DNA of 64,000 nt from Cellulomonas sp. (GCF_015234515.1 NZ_JADGMY010000036.1:20809-84808); one strand, 5' to 3'; shown: positions 16,789 to 25,293, counted from the first letter of the stretch. The notes: generated by a model from the letters alone, not told the origin. Numbers and translations are program-made.

Positions 16789-18206
16789 CAGATGAGCGCG
16801 TCGCCGAACGCCGAGCCGCGGCGGCCGTACACGACCCACGTCGTGGCCGCCATGACGGCGTACATCGCGACGATCACCCACAGCGCGGCCTCGATGCCGC
16901 CGGTCTGCGTGGTGGAGACCGCGAAGCCGCGCGGGATGAGGAAGCCGCCGACGGCGCCGACGGCCCCGGCGATCCCGATGCACCCGGCGGCGACCTTGGC
17001 GCGCCGCGCCCGGTCGACGTCGTCGCCCGCGCCGTGCCGGAACACCGCGGGGATCATGCGGTACACCGAGCCGTTGCCGGCGCCGGTGGCGAGGAACAGC
17101 AGAAGGAACGAACCGAAGAACAGGCCGAACGACCCCGAGCGCAGGGCGAAGATCGCGGACACCGTGCCCGCCGCCATGACGCCGAACGCCACGACCGTCA
17201 CGAGGGCCCCGCCCAGCCGGTCGGCGAGGATGCCGCCCGCGGGCCGGGCGACGGACCCCACCAGTGCGCCGAGGAACGCGATCGACAGGGTCATGGCCGG
17301 GAACTCGTTCTTCAGCAGCGTCGGGAACGCGCCCGAGAACCCGATGAACGAGCCGAACGTGCCGATGTAGATGAACGAGATGATCCAGGTGTGCCTCTGG
17401 CGGGCCGCCGAGCCGTAGGCCCGCGGGTCGGTCGCGGCGTCCTTGACGTTGTCCATGTACCGCCACGCGAGCACCGCGGCGACGACGGCGAGGGGCACGA
17501 ACATCAGACCGGCACGCTCGAGGTGGACCCCCGCGCCGATGACGATCACCAGCGGCACCGCGAGCTGCACCGCCGCCGTGCCGATGTTGCCGCCGGCGGC
17601 GTTCAGGCCCAGCGCACGGCCCTTCTCCCGCTCGGGGTAGAAGAACGAGATGTTCGCCATCGAGGAGGCGAAGTTGCCGCCGCCGACGCCGGCGAGCGCG
17701 GCGACGACCAGCAGGACGGTGAAGGACAGGTCCGGCCGCTGGACGGCCCAGGCGAGCGCCCCGGCCGGCGCGAGCAGCAGCAGGGCCGACACGATCGTCC
17801 AGTTGCGGCCGCCGAACACCGGCACCGCGAACGTGTACGGGATGCGCAGCGTCGCCCCGACGAGCGAGGGCACGGCGATCAGCCAGAACATCTGGTCGGA
17901 CGTCAGCGCGAAGCCCGCCTCCGGGAGCTGCGGCACGACGATGCTCCACAGCGCCCACACGGCGAAGCCGAGGAACTCGGCGAAGATCGACAGGACGAGG
18001 TTGCGGCGCGCGACCGCGCGTCCGACGGCCTGCCACTGGTCGGTGTTCTCGGGGTCCCAGCCGTGCAGCCAGCGGCCGCGGTGGCGGACGAGCTCGGGTG
18101 CGGTCCCGGGCGGGGTGAGGACCACGGCACCGGATCCGTGGGCGACGGAGGTCGGCGGCGGGGCGGACGCCTCCTCGGGTGCGGGCGTCGTCGGGGTCTG
18201 GGTCAC
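16788..18206 (-). CDS. narK: NarK/NasA-type nitrate/nitrite MFS transporter
   Basis: 472 residues from a GTG preceded by GGAGG; a longer form from an ATG 13 codons upstream lacks a good ribosome site. About twelve membrane segments follow a hydrophilic ~70-residue N-terminal tail (LHGWDPENTDQWQAVG is a common NarK lead-in). Nitrate signature motifs appear in LAGVGGGNFASSMANISFFYP and ATGAGNGSVYRMIP (Gly-rich N-motifs with the paired Arg). It imports nitrate for the co-transcribed nitrate reductase and may exchange nitrite. The promoter region matches that of nirB. Confidence 0.9.
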   Translation of the reverse strand: MTQTPTTPAPEEASAPPPTSVAHGSGAVVLTPPGTAPELVRHRGRWLHGWDPENTDQWQAVGRAVARRNLVLSIFAEFLGFAVWALWSIVVPQLPEAGFALTSDQMFWLIAVPSLVGATLRIPYTFAVPVFGGRNWTIVSALLLLAPAGALAWAVQRPDLSFTVLLVVAALAGVGGGNFASSMANISFFYPEREKGRALGLNAAGGNIGTAAVQLAVPLVIVIGAGVHLERAGLMFVPLAVVAAVLAWRYMDNVKDAATDPRAYGSAARQRHTWIISFIYIGTFGSFIGFSGAFPTLLKNEFPAMTLSIAFLGALVGSVARPAGGILADRLGGALVTVVAFGVMAAGTVSAIFALRSGSFGLFFGSFLLLFLATGAGNGSVYRMIPAVFRHGAGDDVDRARRAKVAAGCIGIAGAVGAVGGFLIPRGFAVSTTQTGGIEAALWVIVAMYAVMAATTWVVYGRRGSAFGDALI

Positions 18207-18621
18207 GGGAGCCTCCGGGCGTCGGGCCGCGTGCGGGAGGGGCACGCGGGTTCGGGCGTCGGTGCCGGGCCGCGGCCCGGCGGGGCGTCGCCGCGAGGTG
18301 CCGCCCGTCGCGTCCGACGCTAGGGACGCCGTGTTTCACCCGTTCGCGCGTCCGCGTAACCCTCCGCGAACGTTCCCCGCACAGCCCTGCGTCGGGTCGT
18401 GTGAGGACGGCAGGTTGCGGACGTCCGGGGGCGCGGCACGCGCGGGCGGCCGCTCAGCGCGAGACGACGAACCGGCCCGACGCGACGCGCCCCGCGTCTT
18501 CATGACGTGCGTGACGAACGCGTAAGAGCCGCCCCGCGGGCGAGCGGTCCTGACAGGAAGGCGCCGGCTCGCCCGGTCCGGACCGTGGACCGCCGACCGG
18601 TCGCCCTGGTTGGATCGAGCC
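18207..18621. other. 415-base intergenic region between narK and the cupin gene
   Basis: Holds the narK control region (18317-18371) with its ribosome site just before 18206, and the start region of the cupin gene at the right end. The 18380-18600 part has no reading frame with convincing start and codon use, and no RNA gene was recognised. Confidence 0.5.
18317..18371 (-). promoter_or_regulatory. narK promoter with boxes shared with nirB
   Basis: Read on the minus strand: GTTCG (18371-18367), 6 bases, GTTAC (18360-18356), 18 bases, GAAAC (18337-18333), 10 bases, TAGCGT (18322-18317). Spacing and -10 sequence are identical to the nirB promoter. A GAACGTTC palindrome (18368-18375) overlaps the upstream box. 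A common nitrogen- or nitrate-responsive activator is inferred. Confidence 0.5.
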
Positions 18622-18963
18622 ATGCCCGACCTCGACGCCCTGGCCACCGACCTCCTCGCCGCGGCCGCCGCCGACCCGCACGGTCGTGCCGCACAGCTCG
18701 TCGTGCACGACGGCGAGCTGCGCCAGACCGTGCTCGCGCTGGTCGCCGGGGCCCGCCTCGGCGAGCACTCCTCACCGCCGGCGGCGAGCCTGCAGGCGCT
18801 GTGCGGGCACGTGCGCGTCGAGGTCGGCGACGCCCTGCAGCAGGAGGTCACCGCCGGGGAGCTGTGGGAGCTCACGCACGAGCGCCACTCGGTGGTCGCC
18901 CTCGAGGACAGCGTGCTCCTGCTCACGACCGTGACGGGGGTCGAGACCCGACCGCACGGGTGA
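18622..18963 (+). CDS. Small cupin-like protein
   Basis: 113 residues. The pattern VVHDGELRQTVLALVAGARLGEHSSPPAASLQALCGHVRVEVGD ... ELWELTHERHSVVALEDSVLLLTTV is that of a single-domain RmlC-like cupin, with the first motif G-x-x-L-x-x-H poorly kept (EHSSP) and ERHSVVALEDSV as second motif. The N-terminal helix DLDALATDLLAAAAADPHGRAAQLV is common in actinobacterial LuxR/cupin-like stress proteins. The start is an ATG at 18622; a TTG four codons upstream is possible. Substrate and metal are unknown; the neighbouring nitrate and molybdenum genes do not define its role. Confidence 0.6.
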   Translation: MPDLDALATDLLAAAAADPHGRAAQLVVHDGELRQTVLALVAGARLGEHSSPPAASLQALCGHVRVEVGDALQQEVTAGELWELTHERHSVVALEDSVLLLTTVTGVETRPHG

Positions 18964-18994
18964 GCAGCTCGACGCAGCGGATGCTCCGACGCGC

Positions 18995-19495
18995 TCAGGC
19001 GGGGTGGTCGCCGCCGCCCGCCAGCTGCGACAACGCGTGCGGCAGGACGCTGCCCAGCACCTCGAGCGCGTCCCGCGCGGCCCCCGCCGAGCCCGCGACG
19101 TTGACGACGAGCGTGCGCCCCGCCACGCCCGCGACCCCGCGCGACAGGACGCCGGCGGGCACGCCGCGGCGGACCGCGTCGGCCCGCAGCGCCTCCGCGA
19201 TGCCGGGCACGACGCGGTCGACCACCGCGAGCGTCGCCTCGGGCGTCCGGTCGCGCGGCCCCAGACCGGTGCCCCCGGTCGTGAGCACGAGCGCGGCCCC
19301 GTCGGCGACGGCACGGCGCAGCGCACGCTCCACCGGCATCCCGTCGGGTACGACGACCGCGTCGTCGACGCGCAGCCCCAGCGCCCGCAGCCCGTCGACC
19401 AGCAGCGCGCCCGACACGTCGGCGTACCGCCCCGCGGCGGCTCGGTCGGACGCCGTCACGACGACCGCGAGCGGCGCGTCGGCCACGTCACTCAC
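18995..19495 (-). CDS. moaB: Molybdenum cofactor biosynthesis protein MoaB/Mog family
   Basis: 166 residues, GTG start overlapping the moaC stop by eight bases. It contains VVVTASDRAAAGRYADVSG at the start, VPDG, and LVLTTGGTGLGPRDRTPEAT with the conserved TGGTG and PRD motifs of the MoaB/MogA fold, plus LVVNVAGSAGAARDALE near the end. It adenylylates molybdopterin before Mo insertion. It is the third gene of the minus-strand moeA-moaC-moaB operon. Confidence 0.88.
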   Translation of the reverse strand: MSDVADAPLAVVVTASDRAAAGRYADVSGALLVDGLRALGLRVDDAVVVPDGMPVERALRRAVADGAALVLTTGGTGLGPRDRTPEATLAVVDRVVPGIAEALRADAVRRGVPAGVLSRGVAGVAGRTLVVNVAGSAGAARDALEVLGSVLPHALSQLAGGGDHPA

Positions 19496-20003
19496 GCGTC
19501 CACGTCCCGCTGCGCCCACCGGACTTCTCCTCGACCCGCAGGTCGGTCAGGTACGCACCGCGGTCGACGGCCTTGACCATGTCGACGAGCGTCAGCCCGG
19601 CCGCGGCGACGCAGGTCAGCGCTTCCATCTCGACGCCCGTGCGGTCGGCGGTGCGCACGCGCGCGTCGATGGTCACGCCGTCGTCGACGACCTCGAGCTC
19701 CACGCTCACGCCGTGGATCGCGATCGGGTGGCACAGCGGCACCAGGTCCGGCGTGCGCTTGGCCGCCTGGATGCCCGCGATGCGCGCGACCGCGAGCGCG
19801 TCGCCCTTCGGCACGCCCTCGCCGCGCAGCAGCGCGACGACCTGGGGGGTCGTGACGAGCCGGCCCGTGGCGCGCGCGCTGCGCACGGTGACGTCCTTGT
19901 CGGCGACGTCGACCATGCGGGCGGTGCCGCGGGCGTCGACGTGCGTCAGCCGGTCGCGCCCGGTCGGTCGCTGGTGGTCGGTCGGTCCGTCGTTCTCGGT
20001 CAC
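19488..20003 (-). CDS. moaC: Cyclic pyranopterin monophosphate synthase MoaC
   Basis: 171 residues, GTG overlapping the moeA stop. Typical MoaC sequence: THVDARGTARMVDVADKDVT, GDALAVARIAGIQAAKRTPDLVPLCHPI (active-site His/Cys region), VEMEALTCVAAAGLTLVDMVKAVDRG and LVEKSGGRSG-like EEKSGGRSG. It works with MoaA (21333-22382, opposite strand) to make cyclic pyranopterin monophosphate from GTP. The N-terminus carries an extra ~18 hydrophilic residues. Confidence 0.93.
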   Translation of the reverse strand: MTENDGPTDHQRPTGRDRLTHVDARGTARMVDVADKDVTVRSARATGRLVTTPQVVALLRGEGVPKGDALAVARIAGIQAAKRTPDLVPLCHPIAIHGVSVELEVVDDGVTIDARVRTADRTGVEMEALTCVAAAGLTLVDMVKAVDRGAYLTDLRVEEKSGGRSGTWTRE

Positions 20004-21247
20004 GCGTCGTGCTCCCTCAGGTCGATGGCGGTCACGGGTGATCCCGCGGCCAGCTGCGTGACGTCCTCGGCCACGTCGACGAGCGCGTCCGCCCGGGCGA
20101 GCGCACCGAGCAGGTGCGAGCCGGGACCGCCGACGAGCTCGGCGACGGGTGTGCCGGTCGACCAGTCGAGGCGGGCGCGCAGCAGCTGGCGTCGTCCGGC
20201 GGGCGACCGGACGTCGGTGGTGAGGACCGCCGTGAGCCGGCGCCGGTGCACGTCGCGCGCGCCGAGCATGCGGCGCAGCAGCGGGCGGACGAACACCTCG
20301 AACGACACGAACGAGCTCACCGGGTTGCCCGGCAGCGCGAGGACGGGGGTGCCGTCCGCGAGCACCCCGACGGCCTGCGGCTTGCCCGGTTGCATGCGCA
20401 CGTGCACGAGCTGCGTGGTGCCGTCGGCGAGCAGCGCGTCGCGCACGACGTCGTACGCACCGACCGACACGCCTCCGGTGGTCACGACGACGTCGGCCCG
20501 CGCGGCGAGGTCGGCGAGCGCGGCCCGCACGGCGTCGACGTCGTCGCCCACCGCGACGACCGCCACCACGTCGGCACCGGCGGCGGCCGCGGCGGCCGCC
20601 AGCTGCGGCCCGTTGGACTCGTGGATCTGCCCGTGGCGCAGCGGGTCTCCCGGGGCGACCAGCTCGGTGCCCGTGGACAGCACGGCGACGCGCGGACGGG
20701 CGTGCACCTCGACGGACGCGTGCCCGGTGGCGGCCAGGAGGCCCACCGCCCCGGCCCCGAGCAGGTCGCCGGCACGCAGCACGACGTCCCCGGCACGCAC
20801 GTCCTCGCCGCGACGCCGCACGTGCGCGCCGGCCGTGACGACGCCGTCCAGGCGCACGCGGCTCGTGCCGCCGTCGGTCAGCTCGACGGGCAGCACCGCG
20901 TCGGCGCCGGCCGGCACGGGCGCGCCCGTCATGATGCGGACCGCGGCACCGGGGGGCAGCCGGACGGTGCGCGTGTCCCCCGCGGGCACGTCGTCGACGA
21001 CGTCGAGGACCGCACCGGGCCGCAGCTCGCCCGCGCGCACCGCGTACCCGTCCATGGCCGAGCTGTCCCACGGCGGCAGGTCGACCGCGCTGCGCACGTC
21101 GCTCGCCAGGGCGCGACCGCGCACGGCGGCCACGGCGACGGTCTGCGCCGGGAGGGGGCCCGCGAGAGCCAGGACGGCGGCGGCGTGCTCGTCGAGCGAC
21201 CGGACGGTGCGCGCCGGCAGCGCCGGTCCGGCGGGGGCGTCGACCAT
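20000..21247 (-). CDS. moeA: Molybdopterin molybdenumtransferase MoeA
   Basis: 415 residues. Markers of MoeA: LPPWDSSAMDGYAVRAGEL, IMTGAPVPAGADAVLPVE, VLSTGTELVAPGDPLRHGQIHESNGPQL, VVTTGGVSVGAYDVV, QPGKPQAVGVL, ALPGNPVSSFVSFEVFVRP. It inserts molybdate into adenylylated molybdopterin. It heads the minus-strand moeA-moaC-moaB operon and is divergent from moaA. A TAGGTT box sits 12 to 7 bases before the ATG and no ribosome site is seen, so the transcript is probably leaderless. Confidence 0.93.
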   Translation of the reverse strand: MVDAPAGPALPARTVRSLDEHAAAVLALAGPLPAQTVAVAAVRGRALASDVRSAVDLPPWDSSAMDGYAVRAGELRPGAVLDVVDDVPAGDTRTVRLPPGAAVRIMTGAPVPAGADAVLPVELTDGGTSRVRLDGVVTAGAHVRRRGEDVRAGDVVLRAGDLLGAGAVGLLAATGHASVEVHARPRVAVLSTGTELVAPGDPLRHGQIHESNGPQLAAAAAAAGADVVAVVAVGDDVDAVRAALADLAARADVVVTTGGVSVGAYDVVRDALLADGTTQLVHVRMQPGKPQAVGVLADGTPVLALPGNPVSSFVSFEVFVRPLLRRMLGARDVHRRRLTAVLTTDVRSPAGRRQLLRARLDWSTGTPVAELVGGPGSHLLGALARADALVDVAEDVTQLAAGSPVTAIDLREHDA

Positions 21248-21253
21248 GCGCCC

Positions 21254-21259
21254 AACCTA
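21254..21259 (-). promoter_or_regulatory. -10 box of leaderless moeA transcript
   Basis: On the minus strand TAGGTT (21259-21254) is 12 to 7 bases before the moeA ATG at 21247. It is paired with a divergent box for moaA 62 bases away. Confidence 0.45.
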
Positions 21260-21320
21260 CTGCGAGGGGGCGGACCGCCCGCACCGTGACATCCCGGGTG
21301 TGCCGGCCTCGCGCCGTCCG

Positions 21321-21326
21321 TATAGT
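21321..21326 (+). promoter_or_regulatory. -10 box of leaderless moaA transcript
   Basis: TATAGT is 12 to 7 bases before the ATG at 21333; no ribosome binding site precedes the start. Confidence 0.55.
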
Positions 21327-21332
21327 CACGGG

Positions 21333-22382
21333 ATGCGAGCGGTGAGCGCCGCGGGCGCCGCGGCGCCGCGCGAGGGGGGCCTGGCCGACCGGTACGGCCG
21401 GGTCGCGACCGACCTGCGGGTGTCCCTGACCGACCGGTGCAACCTGCGCTGCGCGTACTGCATGCCGGCCGAAGGGCTGCCGTGGGCGCCGGACGACACC
21501 GTGCTCACGGACGCGGAAGTGGTGCGGCTGGTCCGCATCGGCGTCGAGCACCTCGGCATCCGGGAGGTCCGGTTCACGGGCGGCGAGCCGCTCCTGCGCC
21601 GCGGGCTGGAGGGCATCGTCGCCGCGACCGGTGAGCTGCGCACGGCCGACGGTGCACGCGTGCGCACCGCCCTGACGACCAACGGCCTGGGCCTCGACAA
21701 GCGCGCGGGGGCCCTCGCGGCCGCGGGCCTCGACCGCGTCAACGTCTCCCTGGACTCCCTCGACCCCGCACGGTTCGCCACGATCACCCGGCGGGACCGG
21801 CACGCCGACGTGCTCGCGGGCCTGGCCGGTGCGGCGGCAGCAGGTCTGTCGCCCGTGAAGGTGAACGCCGTGCTGGTGCGGGGCGTCAACGACGACGAGG
21901 CCGTGCCGCTGCTGACGTGGGCGCTCGAGCACGGGTACCACCTGCGCTTCATCGAGCAGATGCCGCTGGGTCCGCACGGCTCCTGGCGGCGCGAGGACCT
22001 GGTGACGGCGCGGGAGATCCTGGACGCCCTGGCGGCCGCCTTCGACCTGGAGGCCGAGCCGGACGGCGCACGCGGCGGGGCGCCTGCCGAGACGTGGCAC
22101 GTGCGAGGTCACCCGGGGGCGACGGTCGGTGTGATCGGCTCGGTGACGCGACCCTTCTGCGGCGCCTGCGACCGGACGCGGCTGACGGCCGACGGCCAGG
22201 TCCGCAGCTGCCTGTTCGCGCGGCACGAGGACGACCTGCGGGGGCTGCTGCGGCAGGGCGCGGACGACGAGACGGTCGCCGCCGCGTGGCGCAGGGCGAT
22301 GCGCGGCAAGGCGGCGGGCCACGGCATCGACGACCCGACGTTCCTGCAGCCGGCGCGGACCATGAGCGCGATCGGAGGATGA
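21333..22382 (+). CDS. moaA: GTP 3',8-cyclase MoaA (radical SAM)
   Basis: 349 residues from an ATG directly behind a -10 box. The radical SAM cluster motif is CNLRCAYC (CX3CX2C) near residue 37, followed by FTGGEPLLR and TTNGLGL. The C-terminal second [4Fe-4S] cluster has FCGACDRTRLTADGQVRSCL (CX2CX13C). The enzyme converts GTP to the cyclic intermediate that MoaC finishes. The usual C-terminal GG is present (SAIGG). MoaD follows after five bases. Confidence 0.94.
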   Translation: MRAVSAAGAAAPREGGLADRYGRVATDLRVSLTDRCNLRCAYCMPAEGLPWAPDDTVLTDAEVVRLVRIGVEHLGIREVRFTGGEPLLRRGLEGIVAATGELRTADGARVRTALTTNGLGLDKRAGALAAAGLDRVNVSLDSLDPARFATITRRDRHADVLAGLAGAAAAGLSPVKVNAVLVRGVNDDEAVPLLTWALEHGYHLRFIEQMPLGPHGSWRREDLVTAREILDALAAAFDLEAEPDGARGGAPAETWHVRGHPGATVGVIGSVTRPFCGACDRTRLTADGQVRSCLFARHEDDLRGLLRQGADDETVAAAWRRAMRGKAAGHGIDDPTFLQPARTMSAIGG

Positions 22383-22386
22383 CGCG

Positions 22387-22692
22387 GTGACCACGACGCG
22401 ACCGGGGACGAGCGACCCGACCGCCACCCCCGCGTACGCCGCCCTCGTCGAGGTGCGGTACTTCGCGGCCGCTGCCGAAGCCGCGGGGTGCGACGTCGAG
22501 CAGGTCGAGCTGCCCGCCGGCACGACCGTGGGAGCACTGCTCGACGCGCTCGCCGAGCGTCACGGACCGGCGCTGCGCGACGTGGCCGCGCGGTGCGCGC
22601 TGCTCGTCGACGGCGTGCTGCACCGCGACCGCGACGCGCCGGTCGGCTCCCCCGTGCGCATCGACGTGCTGCCCCCGTTCGCCGGAGGCTGA
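22387..22692 (+). CDS. moaD: Molybdopterin synthase sulfur carrier subunit MoaD
   Basis: 101 residues, GTG start. It has the ubiquitin-like fold pattern VEVRYFAAAAEAAG, VELPAGTTVGALLDALAERHG, CALLVDGVLHRDRDAPVGSPVRIDVLPPFAGG, and it ends with the double glycine that becomes the thiocarboxylate. The first ~18 residues (Thr/Pro-rich) are extra. MoaE, its partner, is convergent 18 bases away. Confidence 0.9.
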   Translation: MTTTRPGTSDPTATPAYAALVEVRYFAAAAEAAGCDVEQVELPAGTTVGALLDALAERHGPALRDVAARCALLVDGVLHRDRDAPVGSPVRIDVLPPFAGG

Positions 22693-22710
22693 CGCCCGTC
22701 GACTCCCGGC

Positions 22711-23160
22711 TCAGGCGCTGTTGACCCACTCGTGCCCGCCGGCGGCCAGGTCCTGCCGCTTCCACACCGGCAGGTGGGTCTTGATCTCGTCGACGAGCTC
22801 GGCGGCGGTCGCGAACGCCTGCTGCCGGTGCGCGGCGGACACCGCCACGCCGAGCGCGCACTGGCCCACCGCGAGCGCTCCGACGCGGTGCACGCACGCG
22901 ACGGCGTCGACGTCGCTGCGGGCGACGACCTGCTCGACGACGCGGCGCACGACGTCGTCGGCGTCGGGGTGCGCGACGTACTTCAGCCCGGTCACGCCAC
23001 GTCCGTCGTCGTGGTCGCGCACGACACCGGCGAACGTCACGACCGCCCCCGCGGCGGCGTCGGCGACCGCGCGGGCCAGGGCGTCGACGTCGACGGGCTC
23101 GGAGGTGACCCGCGCCAGCACGACGCGGCGGGCGGGGGTGTGCGCGCGCAGGGTGGTCAC
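22711..23160 (-). CDS. moaE: Molybdopterin synthase catalytic subunit MoaE
   Basis: 149 residues, GTG start. Family motifs: GAVVTFAGVVRDHDDGRGVTGLKYVAHPDA, VHRVGALAVGQCALGVAVSAAHRQQAFATAAELVDEIKTHLPVWKRQ (catalytic Lys region) and HEWV near the end. With MoaD it makes molybdopterin from the cyclic precursor. It is on the strand opposite to moaA-moaD. Its -10 box mirrors that of the divergent molbindin gene. Confidence 0.92.
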   Translation of the reverse strand: MTTLRAHTPARRVVLARVTSEPVDVDALARAVADAAAGAVVTFAGVVRDHDDGRGVTGLKYVAHPDADDVVRRVVEQVVARSDVDAVACVHRVGALAVGQCALGVAVSAAHRQQAFATAAELVDEIKTHLPVWKRQDLAAGGHEWVNSA

Positions 23161-23167
23161 GGACGTC

Positions 23168-23267
23168 AGCCTAGGGGCCCGAAGCCGTCCCGCGACCGCA
23201 GCATCGTGCCGCAGGTGCGGCAGGAACCAGCGCTGCAGGCCGCGCCTGCGGCACGAGCCCCTAGGCT
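23168..23267. promoter_or_regulatory. Symmetric divergent promoters of moaE and the molbindin-mod operon
   Basis: AGCCTAGGGGC (23168-23178) and GCCCCTAGGCT (23257-23267) are a perfect 11-base inverted repeat. Each contains a TAGGCT -10 box: 13 to 8 bases before the moaE GTG on one side, 12 to 7 before the molbindin GTG on the other. Near the centre lies the palindrome TGCCGCA-GG-TGCGGCA (23207-23222), a candidate operator. Confidence 0.55.
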
Positions 23268-23273
23268 GGCGAC

Positions 23274-23672
23274 GTGCCGACCTACCGCGTGACCGAGGCC
23301 GCGACGCTGCTGGGCGTCAGCGACGACACCGTGCGTCGCTGGATCGACTCGGGTCGGCTCGCGTCGACGCGCGCACCCCACGGGCACCACGAGATCGACG
23401 GCGTCGCGCTCGCCGAGCTCGCGCGGACGCTCGGCACGGAACCCGAGCCCGGCAGCAGCCGACGCTCCACCCGCAACCGCCTGCGCGGCATCGTCACGCG
23501 GGTCGTGCGCGACACGGTCATGGCCCAGGTCGAGCTCCAGGCAGGGCCGTACCGGATCGTCTCCCTGATCAGCCGCGAGGCGGCCGACGAGCTCGGGCTC
23601 GAGCCGGGCGTCGTGGCGGTCGCCTCGGTGAAGGCGACCGACGTCGCCGTCGAGCACGTCGAGGGCCGATGA
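23274..23672 (+). CDS. Helix-turn-helix molybdate-binding (molbindin/TOBE) regulator
   Basis: 132 residues, GTG start on a leaderless transcript. Residues 1-50 form an excisionase/MerR-like helix-turn-helix (YRVTEAATLLGVSDDTVRRWIDSGRL, then HHEIDGVALAEL). Residues ~63-132 are a single TOBE/molbindin domain (RNRLRGIVTRVVRDTVMAQVELQAGPYRIVSLISREAADELGLEPGVVAVASVKATDVAVE), which binds oxyanions such as molybdate. It precedes modA by a four-base overlap. The likely role is molybdate-responsive control of the mod operon and possibly moaE. The adjacent ModC lacks its own TOBE domain. Confidence 0.82.
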   Translation: MPTYRVTEAATLLGVSDDTVRRWIDSGRLASTRAPHGHHEIDGVALAELARTLGTEPEPGSSRRSTRNRLRGIVTRVVRDTVMAQVELQAGPYRIVSLISREAADELGLEPGVVAVASVKATDVAVEHVEGR

Positions 23673-24457
23673 GCCGACGCCCGCGGACCGCCACCCTCGC
23701 CCTCGCGCTCGGGTTCGCCGTGGCAGGGTGCGCGGCACCGGCGCCGAGCGCCCCGCCCGCCGCCGCGCCCGGTGGCGCACCCGTGCTCGAGGGCACGCTC
23801 GTGGTGCTGGCGGCAGCCTCCCTCACCGACGTGGTGACGGACCTCGCCGCACGGCTGGAGTCCGCGCACCCCGGGCTGACCGTCGAGACCGGGTTCGGTG
23901 CGAGCTCGACCCTCGCCGCCCAGGTCGTCGCCGGCGCACCGGCGGACGTCCTGGTGACCGCGAACCGCGAGACGATGGCCCTCGCGACGGAGGCCGTCGG
24001 CGGCGAGCCGGTCGTCGTGGCGCGCAACCGGCTGCAGCTCGCGGTCCCGGCCGGGAACCCCGGCGGGGTGACGTCGCTGGCCGACCTCGCCGACGCGACC
24101 CTGACGATCGCACTGTGCGCCCCCGAGGTCCCGTGCGGCGCCCTCGCCGAGCAGGTCCTGGCGCGGGCCGGGGTCAGCGCCGCGCCCGACAGCCTCGAGC
24201 GGGACGTGCGCGGCGTCCTGACGCGGCTCCGCCTCGACGAGGTGGACGCGGGGCTCGTCTACCGCACCGACGTCGCGGCTGCGGCCGGAGACGTCGAGGG
24301 CATCGACCTGCCCACCGACGTGGACGTACCGACCGACCACCCCGCCGTCGTGCTGCCCGACGCGCCCCACCCCGAGGCGGCGGCGGCGTTCCTGACGCTG
24401 CTGCGCGGACCCACCGGCCGCACGGTGCTCGCCGAGGCCGGGTTCGACCTCCCGTGA
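23669..24457 (+). CDS. modA: Molybdate ABC transporter substrate-binding lipoprotein ModA
   Basis: 262 residues. The start carries a signal peptide with a lipobox (LGFAVAGCAAP, Cys ~22), then a Pro/Ala linker. The mature part has LVVLAAASLTDVVTDLAARLE, GFGASSTLAAQVVAGAPADVLVTAN, VVARNRLQLAVPAGNPGG, LDEVDAGLVYRTD, FLTLLRGPTGRTVLAEAGF, the usual ModA segments including the oxyanion-binding Ser residues. It captures molybdate outside the membrane. ATG overlaps the molbindin stop (ATGA) and modB begins at its stop. Confidence 0.92.
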   Translation: MSRRPRTATLALALGFAVAGCAAPAPSAPPAAAPGGAPVLEGTLVVLAAASLTDVVTDLAARLESAHPGLTVETGFGASSTLAAQVVAGAPADVLVTANRETMALATEAVGGEPVVVARNRLQLAVPAGNPGGVTSLADLADATLTIALCAPEVPCGALAEQVLARAGVSAAPDSLERDVRGVLTRLRLDEVDAGLVYRTDVAAAAGDVEGIDLPTDVDVPTDHPAVVLPDAPHPEAAAAFLTLLRGPTGRTVLAEAGFDLP

Positions 24458-25293
24458 GCGCTCGACGACGCCGGACCTCGCCGGGCGGCGTGCTCCTGGC
24501 CGCCCTGGCGTCCGTCGGCACCGCCGTGCTCGTCCTGCCGCTCGTCGCGCTGCTGGTCGCGACGCCGTGGTCCGCGCTGCCCACGCTGATGGCCGACCCG
24601 GCGGTGCTGCAGGCGCTGCGACTCTCGTTGCTGACGGCCGGCTCCGCGACCCTCGTCGCGCTCGTGCTCGGGGTGCCCCTCGCGTGGGTCCTCGCCCACG
24701 ACGACCTGCGCGGTGCGTGGCTGCTGCGCGCCCTGGTGACGGTGCCGCTCGTGCTGCCGCCGGTGGTGGGGGGCGTCGCGCTGCTGCTGCTGCTCGGCCG
24801 CCGGGGCCTGCTGGGCGGTGCGCTCGACACGTGGTTCGGCGTCACCGTGCCGTTCACGTCGGTCGCCGTCGTCCTCGCCCAGGTCTTCGTGTCGCTGCCG
24901 TTCCTCGTCCTGTCCGTCGAGGGCGCGCTGCGGGGCGCGGACCGCCGGCGCGCGCTCGCCGCGCAGACCCTGGGCGCCTCCCCCGCGTACGTGCTGCGAC
25001 GCGTCACGCTGCCGACCGTCGCCCCCGGCGTCGCCGCGGGCGCCGCGCTGTGCTTCACGCGCGCGCTGGGCGAGTTCGGAGCGACGGTGACGTTCGCCGG
25101 CAGCTTCCCCGGCACGACCCGCACGATGCCGCTCGCGGTCTACCAGGCGATGGACTCCGCACCCGAGCAGGCCGTCGCGATGTCGGTCCTGCTGCTGCTG
25201 CTCTCGGTGGCCGTGCTGGTCGCCCTGCGCGGTCGGTGGCTGGGCGGCCTGCCCGGCGCGCACGCGGTCCGGTCCGGGCGGGTGCCGCGGTGA
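24454..25293 (+). CDS. modB: Molybdate ABC transporter permease ModB
   Basis: 279 residues, GTG start overlapping the modA stop. Five to six membrane spans. The EAA loop that contacts ModC is readable as AAQTLGASPAYVLRRVTLPTVAPGVAAGAALCFTRALGEFGATVTFAGSFPGTTRTMPLAVY, which also contains the typical ModB ending (RALGEFGAT, GTTRTMPLAVY). It forms the membrane channel of the molybdate importer. Confidence 0.92.
   Translation: MSARRRRTSPGGVLLAALASVGTAVLVLPLVALLVATPWSALPTLMADPAVLQALRLSLLTAGSATLVALVLGVPLAWVLAHDDLRGAWLLRALVTVPLVLPPVVGGVALLLLLGRRGLLGGALDTWFGVTVPFTSVAVVLAQVFVSLPFLVLSVEGALRGADRRRALAAQTLGASPAYVLRRVTLPTVAPGVAAGAALCFTRALGEFGATVTFAGSFPGTTRTMPLAVYQAMDSAPEQAVAMSVLLLLLSVAVLVALRGRWLGGLPGAHAVRSGRVPR

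Noticed and set aside
12571..18339. One 1922-residue frame covering nitrate reductase and narK region
   Set aside because: The upper part is a shadow of narK in another frame; the real start overlaps the narK stop at 16788.
18507..21332. Long plus-strand frame before moaA
   Set aside because: It lies opposite moaB, moaC and moeA and has no protein-like composition; moaA starts at 21333.
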